Notes under the pieces: model-generated
Databases searched by the model: none
What the model was told of the DNA's origin: nothing
The model's input: only the letters and a program-made list of their open reading frames with translations
Position numbers and translations under genes: made by a program
Part shown: positions 1 to 11,300 of the stretch, one piece after another
Layout of the letters: each line of letters starts with the position of its first letter
Position numbering within the stretch: the first letter of the stretch is position 1
Assembly: GCA_946479475.1 (NCBI GenBank)
Contig: CAMLGG010000043.1
Coordinates: forward strand, 1-26,736
DNA length: 26,736 nt
Reading direction: 5' to 3'
From: an uncultured Ideonella sp.
GTDB lineage: Bacteria; Pseudomonadota; Gammaproteobacteria; Burkholderiales; Burkholderiaceae

Positions 1-257
1 TGCACCAGCGCGTCGGTCCAGGCGCGGTCGATGTAGAAGAAGCGGATCGATTCGACCGGCAGCAGGGTCGCATCGGGCACCAGGTAGCTGAAGGGCACGC
101 CGTGCAGCAGGCGCAGCCGGCCGAAGAAGCGGCGCAGTTCGCCGGGCACCACGTGCTCGCCGTCCGCAGGGTCGTTGTCCAGCACGAGGCTGACGTACTT
201 CTGCGTCGCGGCCATCGCGGCGTCGATCACCAGCTCGGAGCTGAGGTTCTTCAACAT
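1..257 (-). CDS. Hypothetical protein, N-terminal 85 residues (runs off left edge)
   Basis: Open reading frame from an ATG at 257 reading leftward, still open at position 1, so only about 85 residues are visible. On the minus strand an AAGGGG Shine-Dalgarno-like stretch lies 9 nt before the ATG, and the stop of the 684-residue gene is only 2 nt upstream, so it belongs to the same operon. The visible part is soluble, with no signal peptide. It starts MLKNLSSELVIDAAM and contains a compact block, LRLLHGVPFSYLVPD, followed by VESIRFFYIDRAWTDALV. That block looks like a conserved N-terminal signature I associate with uncharacterised proteins in other bacteria, but I cannot attach a function. It is the fifth visible gene of the cluster, and the cluster clearly continues beyond the window. 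Confidence 0.8.
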   Translation of the reverse strand, partial: MLKNLSSELVIDAAMAATQKYVSLVLDNDPADGEHVVPGELRRFFGRLRLLHGVPFSYLVPDATLLPVESIRFFYIDRAWTDALV

Positions 258-259
258 CG

Positions 260-2314
260 TCAGGACCCCTTGCCTTCCTCGTCGTCGTGGCGGGCCTCGC
301 CGCGGCTGATCAGCTCGTCGAGCGCATCCGGCCCGGCCCTGGCGGGGCGCGCGCCCTTGGCGACCCGCGCCCCCTTGGGCACCTGCAGCTTCTGCTGCGG
401 GATCGCGACGTTCAGCACGCCGGCCAGGCTCGCGTCCAGCGCGGCATGCAGGTCGGCCACCAGCGCTGGCGTGAGCCCGTCGGTGGCCTGCGCCACGCTC
501 ACCGGCGTGCGCGCCACCGCCCCCAGCACGCCGACCTGGTCCGCCAACTTGTTCACCGCCGCCAGGTCGAAGCCAAAGCCGGCGGCGATCACCGCGTTGA
601 GGTCGCCGTCGACCTTCAACTCCCGCCCGGGGTCGGCCACGGGCCGGCGCGGGCCGAGCATCGTCTCGGGATTCACCACCAGGTCGCCGATGAACTGCAT
701 CGCCACGAAGCGCCCGAAGTCGATGCGCGTGTCGACGAGCTCGGGCAGCTGGTAGGCGATGACGCGGCTCAGCGTCTCGCGCAGGCGCCCGATGCCGAAC
801 TGCTCGTTGCGAAAGCGCAGCAGCGCCGAGACGACGGACAGCTGCGAAAGCGCGAGCAGCCGGCCGATCTCGAAGGCGGCGGCCAGAGCGAGGTCCTCGC
901 GGCCATCCGGCACCACGCGTCGCAGCTGGTCGGAGGCGTGGGCGAGCACCGGCTTGTTGCTGTCGCCGTCGCGCAGCATCGGGAAGGGCACCATCGGCCC
1001 GCGGTACCAGGCCCGTGCCGCGTCGCCGCGGCGGGTGCGGTGGTCCAGGCCGATGTGGCCGGTCTCGACGACCTCGGGTGGCGGCCGCGCCGCCGGCGGC
1101 TTCTTCGGATCGGCGTCGGGCAGCGTGCCGAGCAGGCCGACGTCCAGGCCCTGCATCAGCGTCTCGAAGGTCGCACCCTCGGTGGTCGTGAACGACCAGT
1201 GGGCCAGCACCGGGAAACGGTAGACCGGCTCCAGCGCGAAGACCTCGATCGGCAGGCGGAAGCCCGCGGCCATGGTGTCGCGCACCAGCACCTTGGCGTT
1301 CGGATCCAGCGCGGCAGCGTTGACGTCCTGCGTGACCTGCTTCCACTGGTTCGCATAAGCGGCCTCCTTCATCGCCGCGGCGCCATCGAGGCCGCCGCCC
1401 GCGCGAGGCAGCGCGCCGGCCTCGAACTGCTGTGCGCCCTGCACGGCCTTCGCCGCCTTCGCCGCCCGGGACCGGCTCGCGCGGACCCCGTGCTGCTGCA
1501 GCCCTTGCGCAGGCAAGGCGAGGCCACCGAGGTCCACGCCGCCCATCACCCGGGGGTCGATGCCGACCTTGGGGTCGATGTTGGCGAGCACCCGCCAGTC
1601 CTGCGCCAGCTCGAAGCTGAATTCGTCGACGGCCGCCTGCGGCTTGGCGAGGTGGGGCAGCTGCGCCTCCACGCTGACCAGGCAGGCCATGTAGCGCACC
1701 GGCTTGTCGTTCGCCTTGTCGAACACCGGCAGCCGGTTGGCCAGCACCACCGCGAGCCAGCCGTCGTCGTCGCCGTTGGCCAGCTCGGTGTCGTTGATGT
1801 CGACCTCGCGCACGTGCGTGAGCAGCGGGAGGTCCTCGATGGTCGGGAAGATCTTGTTGACCACCGTCTGGGTGACGGCGAGGTACAGGCCCTGCTCCAC
1901 GTCCTGGTCCGAGGGCTCCAGCAGCGGGACGCCATCGGCCGGTGTGATGCACTGCGCCACCGGCGTGGCGGTCGAGAGCTGCGCCTCGCCCTCCGCGACC
2001 ACCACCAGCGCGAGCCAGGGCGTGTCGGAGACCTGCGACTTCTCCTCCGGGTTGCGCTCCCACGGCAGGGTGCGGCGCTTGAGCACGATCTGCGGCAGAC
2101 GGTCGCCGAACGCGCCTTCCGCGTTGGCCGGCGGGAAGGTCGAGAGGATCTGGTCCGTCGGCATGCTGTAGCGCGGCGAGCTCACCTTGATGTGGGTGTG
2201 CTCGGTGGCCACGCCGAAGGGCAGCCCGGTCTGCTCGGTCACCAGGTCGTAGGAGCCCGCAGTGACCTGGGGCTTCACGTTGGCGTGCAGCACGAAGTAG
2301 CCGGTCTTGGGCAT
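260..2314 (-). CDS. Hypothetical protein, 684 aa, in DUF6603-type cluster
   Basis: Encodes a 684-residue soluble protein starting MPKTGYFVLHANVKP, with no signal peptide or membrane segment. The ATG overlaps the giant gene's stop by one base (TGATG) and is preceded by GGAGG with a 9-nt spacer, which fixes the start. The first 250 residues look beta-rich and include PANAEGAFGDRLPQIVLKRR and a proline/tryptophan block (LPWERNP). A low-complexity Ala/Arg/Lys linker follows at about residues 270-330. The next part is helical, including AFEIGRLLALSQLSVVSALL and FGRFVAMQFIGDLVVNP. The tail is basic then acidic (KGARVAKGARPARAG, ending RHDDEEGKGS). I do not recognise a named family. Position between the giant protein and the partial gene, with coupled translation, suggests it works with them. 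Structural or scaffolding roles are possible but unproven. Confidence 0.85.
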   Translation of the reverse strand: MPKTGYFVLHANVKPQVTAGSYDLVTEQTGLPFGVATEHTHIKVSSPRYSMPTDQILSTFPPANAEGAFGDRLPQIVLKRRTLPWERNPEEKSQVSDTPWLALVVVAEGEAQLSTATPVAQCITPADGVPLLEPSDQDVEQGLYLAVTQTVVNKIFPTIEDLPLLTHVREVDINDTELANGDDDGWLAVVLANRLPVFDKANDKPVRYMACLVSVEAQLPHLAKPQAAVDEFSFELAQDWRVLANIDPKVGIDPRVMGGVDLGGLALPAQGLQQHGVRASRSRAAKAAKAVQGAQQFEAGALPRAGGGLDGAAAMKEAAYANQWKQVTQDVNAAALDPNAKVLVRDTMAAGFRLPIEVFALEPVYRFPVLAHWSFTTTEGATFETLMQGLDVGLLGTLPDADPKKPPAARPPPEVVETGHIGLDHRTRRGDAARAWYRGPMVPFPMLRDGDSNKPVLAHASDQLRRVVPDGREDLALAAAFEIGRLLALSQLSVVSALLRFRNEQFGIGRLRETLSRVIAYQLPELVDTRIDFGRFVAMQFIGDLVVNPETMLGPRRPVADPGRELKVDGDLNAVIAAGFGFDLAAVNKLADQVGVLGAVARTPVSVAQATDGLTPALVADLHAALDASLAGVLNVAIPQQKLQVPKGARVAKGARPARAGPDALDELISRGEARHDDEEGKGS

Positions 2315-5300
2315 CAGCGCTTCCCTCCTCTCGGCGCCCTTCGCTTCGCCGGCGCGCCGGTGGTCGCCGAGACCACCGACGAAGCCACCGCCGCCGCCAG
2401 GGCCGGCTGCCGTCCCATCGCCCGGTTCTTCGCCAGCTTGCGTTCGCCCTCGGTGCGCGTGCGGCCCAGCCAGACGAGCTGGCTGCCCGGCCCGCCGGCC
2501 ACGCCCTGCGAGAAGGGCTGCAGCGCTGCGTCGAGCCCGCGCGCCGAGATCAGCGCGATCGCACCCTTGGCATCCAGTTCGGCCGAGCCCATCACGCCGA
2601 CCAGCGACCAGCCTTCGTCGGTGGCGATGGTGACGACCACCGGCCTGTCACCCTCGGGCACGATCTCGTAGGCCAGCACGCTGCGGTTCTCCATCGCCAG
2701 CAGCTGCGGCGCCACTTCCCGGCCCGCGGCATCACGCAGGCGCTCTGCGCCGCTCAAGCCCAGCAGCAGCTGGCGGCCGCTGGTCTGGTTGCCGAAGGCC
2801 GCCGGGTCGTCGAGCACCACCACGACCATGTTCGGAACATCGCTGAAGGTCGTGACGACCGTGCTGGTGCCGCGCGCCAGTTCCGCGCCGCCGACCCAAC
2901 CCGCGTCGCGCCGCTCGCGGTGCATCTTAAGTGGCGTGGTGTGCGCCTTGACGACGCAGCCCGGGCCGAGCGCCGTGGCCCAGCCGAGATAAGGCATCTG
3001 CAGGCCCGCATGCCAGCCGACCAGGCCGGCGCCGGCCCGGGCGATCCCTTCGCGGTCGCTCAGGCCCTGCGCGATGGCGGCGATGCGCTCGGCGCCCTGC
3101 GTGATGGACAGCGAGGCGGCGTTGCCCGGGCCGCCGACGAGCCGGTCGGCCAGCAGCACGCCGCCATGGCCGAGCAACACCACGCGGGCCGGCGCGCCGT
3201 TCACGCCGAGCTCCGGCCGCTCGCCGTTCATCGCCGCATCGGCGCGTGCGTTCGGCAGCTTCATCACCACCACCTGCCCCGGCACGAGGACGGAAGCGGC
3301 CGGCGGCACCTCGGCGCGGCCGACCGCCTTGGCACCCTTGCGCGCGAAGCCGGCCTGCACCAGGCCGGCGCTGAACTGCCCAAGCGCATCGCTGCCGCCC
3401 GCCCCGGTGCGCGCGACGACGGCCGGCGCCCCGTGCGCCACGCCGGTCGGCGGCACGCTGGCCACGCCGAGCAGGGTGCCGGTGCGGCCTTGCATCGCCG
3501 CGGGCACGTCGGCCAGTGCGAGGCGCGCCGCGATCGACGCGCTGCGCTGCGCCTCGACGGACGCCAGCGTCGGCGGCGCGACCCGCCAGGCACGCGCCGA
3601 GTCGCGCACCGTCGTGCGGGCCGGCGGCGCCACGCGCAGGTTCGTGCTCACGCCCGACAGCAGGCCCACCGCCACCGGCGGGTCGACGAAGTGGTCGTAG
3701 ACCTTGCCCGGCGGCCGGGCGGCGATGCCCGGGATCGTCGTCAGCGCCGTATCGTCCAGCCCTTGCGTGAGCGTGCCCAGCAGCGGCGGCGCCTGGCGCT
3801 CGCCGCGCAGCGCGGCCAGCGCCGTCGGCGTGGCCGTGCCCGCCATGAAGCGGCCCGCGTCGTCGAAGGCCGCGTTGACCGTTGCCGGCTCGGTGACGAG
3901 GTCGGACACCGCCTTCGCGCTGGCCTTCACCTTCGCCGCGTCGGTCGCGCGCCGCGTGAACGGCAGCGGCTTGCGCGGCCCCGTCTCGACCTGGAAGTAG
4001 GCGATCTCCGGCCCGCCCGGCGAAGGCGTCGCCGTGCTCGACAGCGAAAGCTCGTTCAGCGCCTCGACCATCTCGGCCTTGGGCACCTTGCGGTTGTTCT
4101 GGTCCTGCGGCGGCCCCCACACGCCGTACGGGAAGCTGCCGAAGGGTCGCGGCGCGACCTCGAACGGGAAGGGTTCCGTGGCGCCCGCGCGCTGCCAGGT
4201 CAGCACGATCTGCGGGTTCAGCACGATGTCCGGCGCCTTCTCGAAGTCGTCCATCGGCGCCACGCCCAGGATCTTGCTCGGCGGGTGCTGCGTGTCGACG
4301 TTGCCGTTGTTCGACGCCCGCCGCACGCTGGTGGCCGGCACGGTGCTGGTGAAGGTCAGGCCGAACTCGCAGACGACCACGAAGGGCTTGGCCGCCGAGC
4401 CGTCCGGCGTCGCCTCGTCGCCGCCCTTGGAAGGCGTGGCACCGAAGGAGGTGACCAGCGCATGGATGTCGGCCTCGGTGCTGTCGCCCGCGTCGAGGTA
4501 CTTGGTGATGAAGGCCTGGCCGCTGATGGGCACGTGCTGCGACTTGTCCGGCCCGCCGAACTCGACGCTCAGCTCGATCGGGCCCACCTCGAAGGTGGCG
4601 ATGCCGTGGAAATCCGGCCCCGTCACGTCCAGCCGCGCCCCCAGGTGCACCGAGATCGTGATCTCGCCGAAGATCCAGGTGTCGATGGTCACGCCTGCCG
4701 CAATGCTGACGTAGGCGTTGACGTGGTAGTGGAAGGGGTCGAAGTAGATGATGCCGTGGGCACCCCACTTGAGCTCGGCCCAGGCCGGGCCGAAGTGCGC
4801 CGAGGCCTCGAAATCGCCGCCGGCCATCACCGCCTCGGAGGTCAGCGCGAAGTAGCTGCCCGACTTGATGACGATCGCGTCGCCGAGGCTCCACCGCAAG
4901 CCCAGCCGCGGCACCTGCGGATAGCCGTCGCGATGGAAGTCGGGGTGGTAGCCGCCCATCGTCAGGACGAACTCGCCCTTGTGCTCGCCCTTGAACCAGA
5001 TCACGTAGGCGAAGCCGCCGGTGAGCTTGATGTCGGGGTAGAGGATCCAGGAGTTGTCGGTCAGCTGGCCCTGCACCCACAGCACGCCCTCGCTGCTCGA
5101 GAAGCGCACCAGCAGCGCGAGCTCGATCGAGACCAGCGCCACCTGCGGCCGCGGCAGCGCCATGCGCGCGAGGCCGAGCAGGTTGATGTCCAGCCCGTCG
5201 CCCACCTGGATGCCGAGCACCGCGATGCCGTCGACCAGCGCGAAGCTGTTGAAGGACACGCCGGCGGCGAACCAGAAGGTGCCCTTCTGCATCGGGAAGT

Positions 5301-8300
5301 ACTGGCCCAGCGAGCGCAGCTGGGTCATCGGGTCCTGCGGCTTCGCGGCGATGTCCAGCGCCTGGATCAGCGGGTAGTCGCCGAAGTTGGACAGCTCGGT
5401 CGGCACCACCAGCTTGCGGTTGATGCCCAGCCCGCCGCCTATGCCGGTGAGGAAGAAGGCCGGCGGCCCGCCGATCGGCCCGATGACCGCGCCCACCGCG
5501 AAGAAGGCGGTGAACTTCTCGCCGTTGACGTTGCCCTCGCCGTAGCCGCCGTAGATGGTCAGGCCGTAGACGCCGAAGCGGCCGAGCAGCATGCCGAGGT
5601 ACTCGATGCCGGCGTTCGTCTGCTGCTTGAGCAGGCCGCCGGCGATCTGCACGCCGGCCATGTCGGCCGAGACAGCCAGGCCCGCGAGGTCGACTTGCCA
5701 GTTCGCCGCGTTAAAGAAGTCGCCGTCGGCCACCAGGTAGGTGATCTGCAGGTCGTCGACCGCGCAGGTCAGGCCGAACATCGACACCGAGCCGTCCATC
5801 AGCAGCGAGACGCGCTCGATGCGGCCGTTGATCTCGGTCGCGCCGAAGCCGATCTGCTCCAGGTACAGCGGGCCGAAGCCCTTCTGGATCGCGATCCACC
5901 ACGGCCCCGGCGGGTCGCCGGCGCGCAGCGTCACCTTCACGCCCGGGCTGCCCTTGTGGACCTGGATGGCGAGCGCCGGCGAGAAGGCCGGCCGCGGCGG
6001 TGTCGGGCCGGTGTCCTTCATCACGCCTTGCGCGATGCCGTTGCTGCCCTGCGCCCCGCTGGCCGAGACGGCCAGGTTGGAGAACTGCAGCTGCACGCCG
6101 CCGCTGTGCGCGCCGGTCGCGTCGATCCCGGCGAAGGCATGCAGCGCGATCGAATCCAGCGACAGGCCGATGTCCAGCAGCGGCCCCGAGTTCTTGCCGA
6201 CGCGCAGGCCCAGCCCGTTCACTGCGAGGCAGGGCTTGAAGGCCGTGCCGTTGGAAGCCAGCATGCCGACGAACAGGCCGCCGCTGCCCGGCGGGTTCGG
6301 CGTGATCCAGCTGTCGTCGTTCTCCAGCCAGAGCATCACCTCGCCGGTCAGCAGCTCGAAGCGGTTGGTCACGCCGACCTGCACGCCGATGGCGTCGACC
6401 GTCGGATCGGTGGTGATGGCGACGTTGAACTCGCCGACGTCGATGCTGATGCCGGCGCCGGCCAGGTTGACGAACAGCTTCTGCAGGCGCCCGATCCAGG
6501 TCGCCGGCAGCGGCGAGAACAGGTCCGGGATCAGCTGCTGCGCAGAGTTGTCCAGCAGCACGCCGGCCAGCAGGTCGCGCACCTTCTTGTTGTTGTTGCC
6601 GACCGCGGTGTCCAGCAGGTCGGCAACCGGCTGCTGCGCCATCGCGACGGCGGCAGCCAGGTCGGCAATCACCTCGACGATGCGCAAGGCCACCTGCGCC
6701 GCATCGGCGATCTCGCTCGGGTTCGGCAGCGCGCCGGTGCTGGAGACCAGCGCGACCTGCTGCGTGTCCAGCAGCCAGCGCAGCGCGAAGCGGCGGTCGT
6801 CGTCTAGCGCCAGGCCGACGGCCACGCGGCGGTCGCCTTCCGGGTCGGTGCCGGCCGCCACCGTCACGTAGGGCCGGATGATCACGCCGCCGGCATCGAT
6901 GGCCGCCGGGCCCAGCGTCGCGCTCAGCTCCTTCAGGCCGGCGTGGTTCACGGCCACGGCGAAGCTCAGCTGGTCGATGCCCGGCACGGGGATGTTCGCG
7001 CCGCTCAGGCTCACCGCCTTGTCCGTCGCGTTCCACCCGAGCGTGACGCCGTGGACGGTCAGTCCGATCTCGTCGTTCGCACCGCTGACCGTCACGCCGC
7101 TCAACGGCTGCAGCAGGTTCGTCAGCGGCGTGACCAGGGTGTTCAGCTGCGACGTCACCGCCGACAGCTTCGCGACCGGGCTCGTGGCCCAGGCCTGCAG
7201 CGCCGCGCCATCGAACTTCGGCGTGCCGTCGCGCAGGCCGAGCACGTCGCCGGCGGCGGCGACGATGGAGCCGGCGGTGCCGCCGCTCTCGACGATCTTG
7301 TCCAGCACGAAGGGCAGCGCGGCCTGCGCCACGCCGGCGAGCGAGCCCAGCCCGGCGAAAGGCAGCAGCGGGATGTCGGCGCCGCTGGCGGGCCGCAGGA
7401 AGAGCTGCAAGCCATTGCCCTGCAGCAGCGAATGGATGGCCTGCTTGCCCGAGGACGCGCCCGTCAGGCCGACATGGGCTGCAAGTCCCAGCGCCGGCGG
7501 GCCCGAAGGGCCGACCTTCAGCGTCGCGCCCACGCCGGCCGCGAGACGCCCGGCGATGCCGTTCGGCGGCGCCCACACCGTCGGATCGACATCGAGCGAC
7601 AGCCGCGCGCCCGGCCCGTCGGCCACGACACTGAGCGAGACGCCATTGGCGAGCGGCACGGGCGTGCCGGACGCGCCTGCCACGCCGAGCAGCGGCCGCA
7701 GCGCATCGAACAGGTCCTGGATCTTGCCGGGGTTGGCCGCCAGCGAGTCGGCGCTGCGCAGCCAGCCGGCCGGGTCGGACAGCAGGCCCGCCAGCGGACG
7801 CAGGGCGCGATCGGCCTCACCTGCCACGCCGCGCAGCAGGCCGAGCGCATCGAGCACTGCGTCGATGACCGGGCGCGCCGTCTCGTCGGCACGCCGCATG
7901 AGCTCCAGCGCGGCATGCCCGCCGAGGCTGGGCGCGGCCTTCGCGATGGCTCTTGCGATGGCCTGCGCATCGGGCTGAGGCCACAGCGCAATGGTGTCGA
8001 CGCCGCCACCGGCCTGCTGCCAATGCAGCGTGACCTGCAGCGGCTCGAGGTCCGCGACGAGCTGCACGCTGCCTGTCGGCTGCAACGGTGCCGAGGGGCC
8101 GAAGCGCAGCTGGCCGCTGAGCCCGCCCTCCATCGAGACCTGGACAGTGGATTGCCACCCGAAGCGGCCCTGCCCATCGCTGCCGCCATGAACCTTCACC
8201 GATCGCGCGGCGAGGTCGATCCCTGCGCCCAGCGGCCCGAGCAGTCCGTTCACGGCAGAAGAGATCGCAGCCTGTTGCGCAGCCACGCGCTGCCGCACCA

Positions 8301-11300
8301 GGCCGCCGGGGTCGTGGCAGAACTGATCGACCGCGTCGCCGACCAGGCTGCCATCCGGCGCCAGCACGCCGAGCGCTGCCAGCAGTTGGCGAAGGGCGAC
8401 GGAACCTGCGCCCGCCGCATCGGAGACCAGACGCTGCGCCGCCGCCGCAAGCACGCTGCGCGCCTCGGGCAGCAGCGGCACCGCATCGGGCGTGTTGCCC
8501 GCGACGAGCCGCTCCCACGACGTGCCGAAGATGCGGGCGTCGAGCAGCGTCACGCGGCCCTGGCCGGTGCTGTGGCCATCCAGTGGCAGTTGCAGCTCGG
8601 CGTTCAGCTGGCGCAGTTCCAGCTCGGGCGTGGCCGCGAGCCAGCCGAGCCGGTCGGACAACCGCCAGCGGGTGCGAAGGCGCGGCGTGGTGTCGATCCC
8701 GGCCGTCTCGGCGTCGAAGCTGAAGAGCGTCAGCACGGCGTCGCCGCGCACGCGCAGGCTGCCGGTCTCGTCGGGCGGCAGCACCCAGCGCAAGCCGGCC
8801 TCGACGCCGGTGGGCTCGGGCAGCGGCCGTGCGGCGCGTGCACGCGCGCGCTCGGCGAGCCCGGCCGCGACGATGGCCGTCATGGCGCGGCCGACCTGCG
8901 ACGCGGTGACCGCGCCGAACAGGGCGACGACGTTCAAGCCCGCGCGCGGTACCGGCGGCGGCACGGCCGGCACGCGCAGGTCGACGCCCACATCGGCGAG
9001 CGCCGTGAGCTCCATCATCGAAGCGACGAGCGCACGGCCCAGGGCGAGGTCGTCGTCCTCCGGCACGTCGCCTGCGGCGAGGTCGGGCGGCTTCGGCAAC
9101 AGCCGTTGGAGCAGGCGCAGCGCGTCAGCCGTGGGCTGGCTCGAGATCGCGGTGAGCGAGATCGCGCCCAGCGGCGTGCCGAGGGTGAGCAGGTCGGTGA
9201 CCTTGGTCTGATCTTGCGCGGCAAGGCGCGCGGCATGGCCCGCTCCGGCCAGGGCGACGACGGCGATGTCGTTGCTGACAGTCGCCAACTCCTCCAGGAC
9301 GCGATGCAGACGTGCCGCCTGCTCCGGGGTGCCGTCGGTGGTGCTGCCGGGCACCTTCGCCTCGGCACGGCCGGCCAGCAGCACCAGCCAGTTGCCGGTC
9401 TGCGCGGCAGGCGCCGTGAACATGCTCGCGTCCAGGCCCGGCGCACTCAGGTCCACGACGTGCGCGGCCGGCACGGCGGCCAGCCACGGGGCAGCGGACG
9501 CGTCCGCCTTGAGGGCGACGAACAACGCCGTGGTCGGCACGCGGCCGAGCAGATCCTGCGGATTCAGCCGCCCCGGCAGCCGGCCCACTGCGACGCCGGC
9601 CTTGCGCACCGTCACGCCCGCCGGCGGGTTCGCCGGGGCCAGCACGCGGCCGTCGCCATCCGCCCAGCGCTGCAGCATGGCCTCGAGGCCGGCGGCGAGG
9701 TCACGGCCGTCGACGAGGTCGAACACTTCGGGCGCGACCTCGGCCTCCGCTCGAAGCGCCGCCGCGAGCGTCGCCGTCGGCAAGGCTGCATCACCGGGGC
9801 GCCACTGCTGCAGCTCGCGTGGCGCGGCCACCAGGCGCGGCTCCAGGCCCTGCGGCGGGAACCAGACAGCGATCTCGGGCAGGCCATCGGCCAGGTGCAG
9901 GCGGTACGGGTCGTCGGGATGGCCGGTGCCGGCGAGCAGGCCGCGGGCCGCGCCTGACCCGGCGAACAGGTCGGCCACGAGCTCCAGCGCCTGCGGCCCT
10001 GCCTCGCTCATTGCCAGCGGTGGCAGCCACGCCGCCAGGGCCGCGGCCGGGTCGCCGATCAGGCTCGCCAGGGGCAGCTTCGCGGCCGCATCGAAGGCCT
10101 GCAGGTTCGGCGACTCGACGCTCCACCCCAGCGCGTCGATCAACTGGCCGAAGAAGCCGCCGGCCAGCTCCCCCAGGTAGCCCACCAGCGTCTCGACACC
10201 CTGCCAGGCCTCGGGCGGCAGGCTCACCTGGCCGTCGGCGCCGATGACCGGCAGCGCGATCGGCAGCGACAGGCTGCCGCGATGCAGCGTGCGTTCGGGC
10301 GCCGCGAGCTCGGCCGCGATGCCCGATGCGGGCGACCAGGCCAGGCGCAGGCCGACGCCGGCCGCCGTCAGCGCCGAGACATCGCCCAGTGCCAGCGTGA
10401 CCCTGGGCGGATCGACGCCGCGCTCGCGGGCGGTGAGCAGGGCCTCGACCCCTGGCATGAGGACGCCGGTCTTCGCGGCCAGATCGATGCGTGCCAGGGT
10501 GGCGGCGAAGCGCGCGTCGACCACCGTGCAGTGCTGGCCGAGCTCGTCGACGCTGGTGGTCGCGGCCAGGCTGATCGCGAGCGTGTCGCCGCTGGCCGCG
10601 AACTCGAGCTCCAGCGGGCCGATCAGCGGGACGCGCCATGGGTCCGGAACGGTGCCCGTGCCCTTGATCGAGGTGATCGCTTCGCTCGCGTCGGCCAGCG
10701 CATTGCGCACCTGCGCGAGGACCTGCGTGGCCGCCGCGGGCGCGCCCACGACGGCCTTCCAGTAACCCGCCACCGCCGCCAGCGGATCGCCCATGAGCGA
10801 GCTGATCGTGACGGCGGGCACGCCGTTGGGCGGGGCCAGTCCGAGCAGCAGGCGGACGAGGTCTTCCGCGTCGCCACAGGCCTGCAGCAGCTCGTCGAGG
10901 ATGTCGCCGACGGCGTTGCCGGCGACGTCCATCAGCGCATCGGGCGAGGTCAGGTCCAGCGTGGGGTAGGTGTGCTGGCCGATCTGCACGGCGTCGGCGG
11001 CGAGCACGAAGTTCAGCCGCCGCTGCTCGTCCATGCCGAAGCCCAGCCGCAGCCCGTCGACATGGACCGGCTCCGGGTTGGCGACGTCCAGCAAGGGAGC
11101 GGCCGCGCTGCCCGCCGCCGCCCACACGCCCAGCGAGGGCAGTGCCTGCGCCTGGCCGGTGACGAGGTCGATGCGGAACAGCGCGGCCTGCGCCTCGAGC
11201 CGCACGTCATCGCCGCCGAACAGGATGCCGAGCTGAGGGGTGAGGCGCGGGTTTCCCGAGGGACCGTCGTCGACCAGCAGGTCGAGCACCAGGTCCGCTT

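Noticed and set aside
2920..6807. Very long plus-strand open frame (1295 codons) antisense to the giant gene
   Set aside because: The translation is dominated by Arg, Ala, His, Gly and Gln with no domain-like pattern, typical of the antisense frame of GC-rich genes. The minus frame has coherent, protein-like sequence.
6943..9957. Second long plus-strand open frame (1004 codons) antisense to the giant gene
   Set aside because: Same Arg/Ala/His-rich shadow composition, no ribosome-binding site, and it lies wholly opposite the giant gene.
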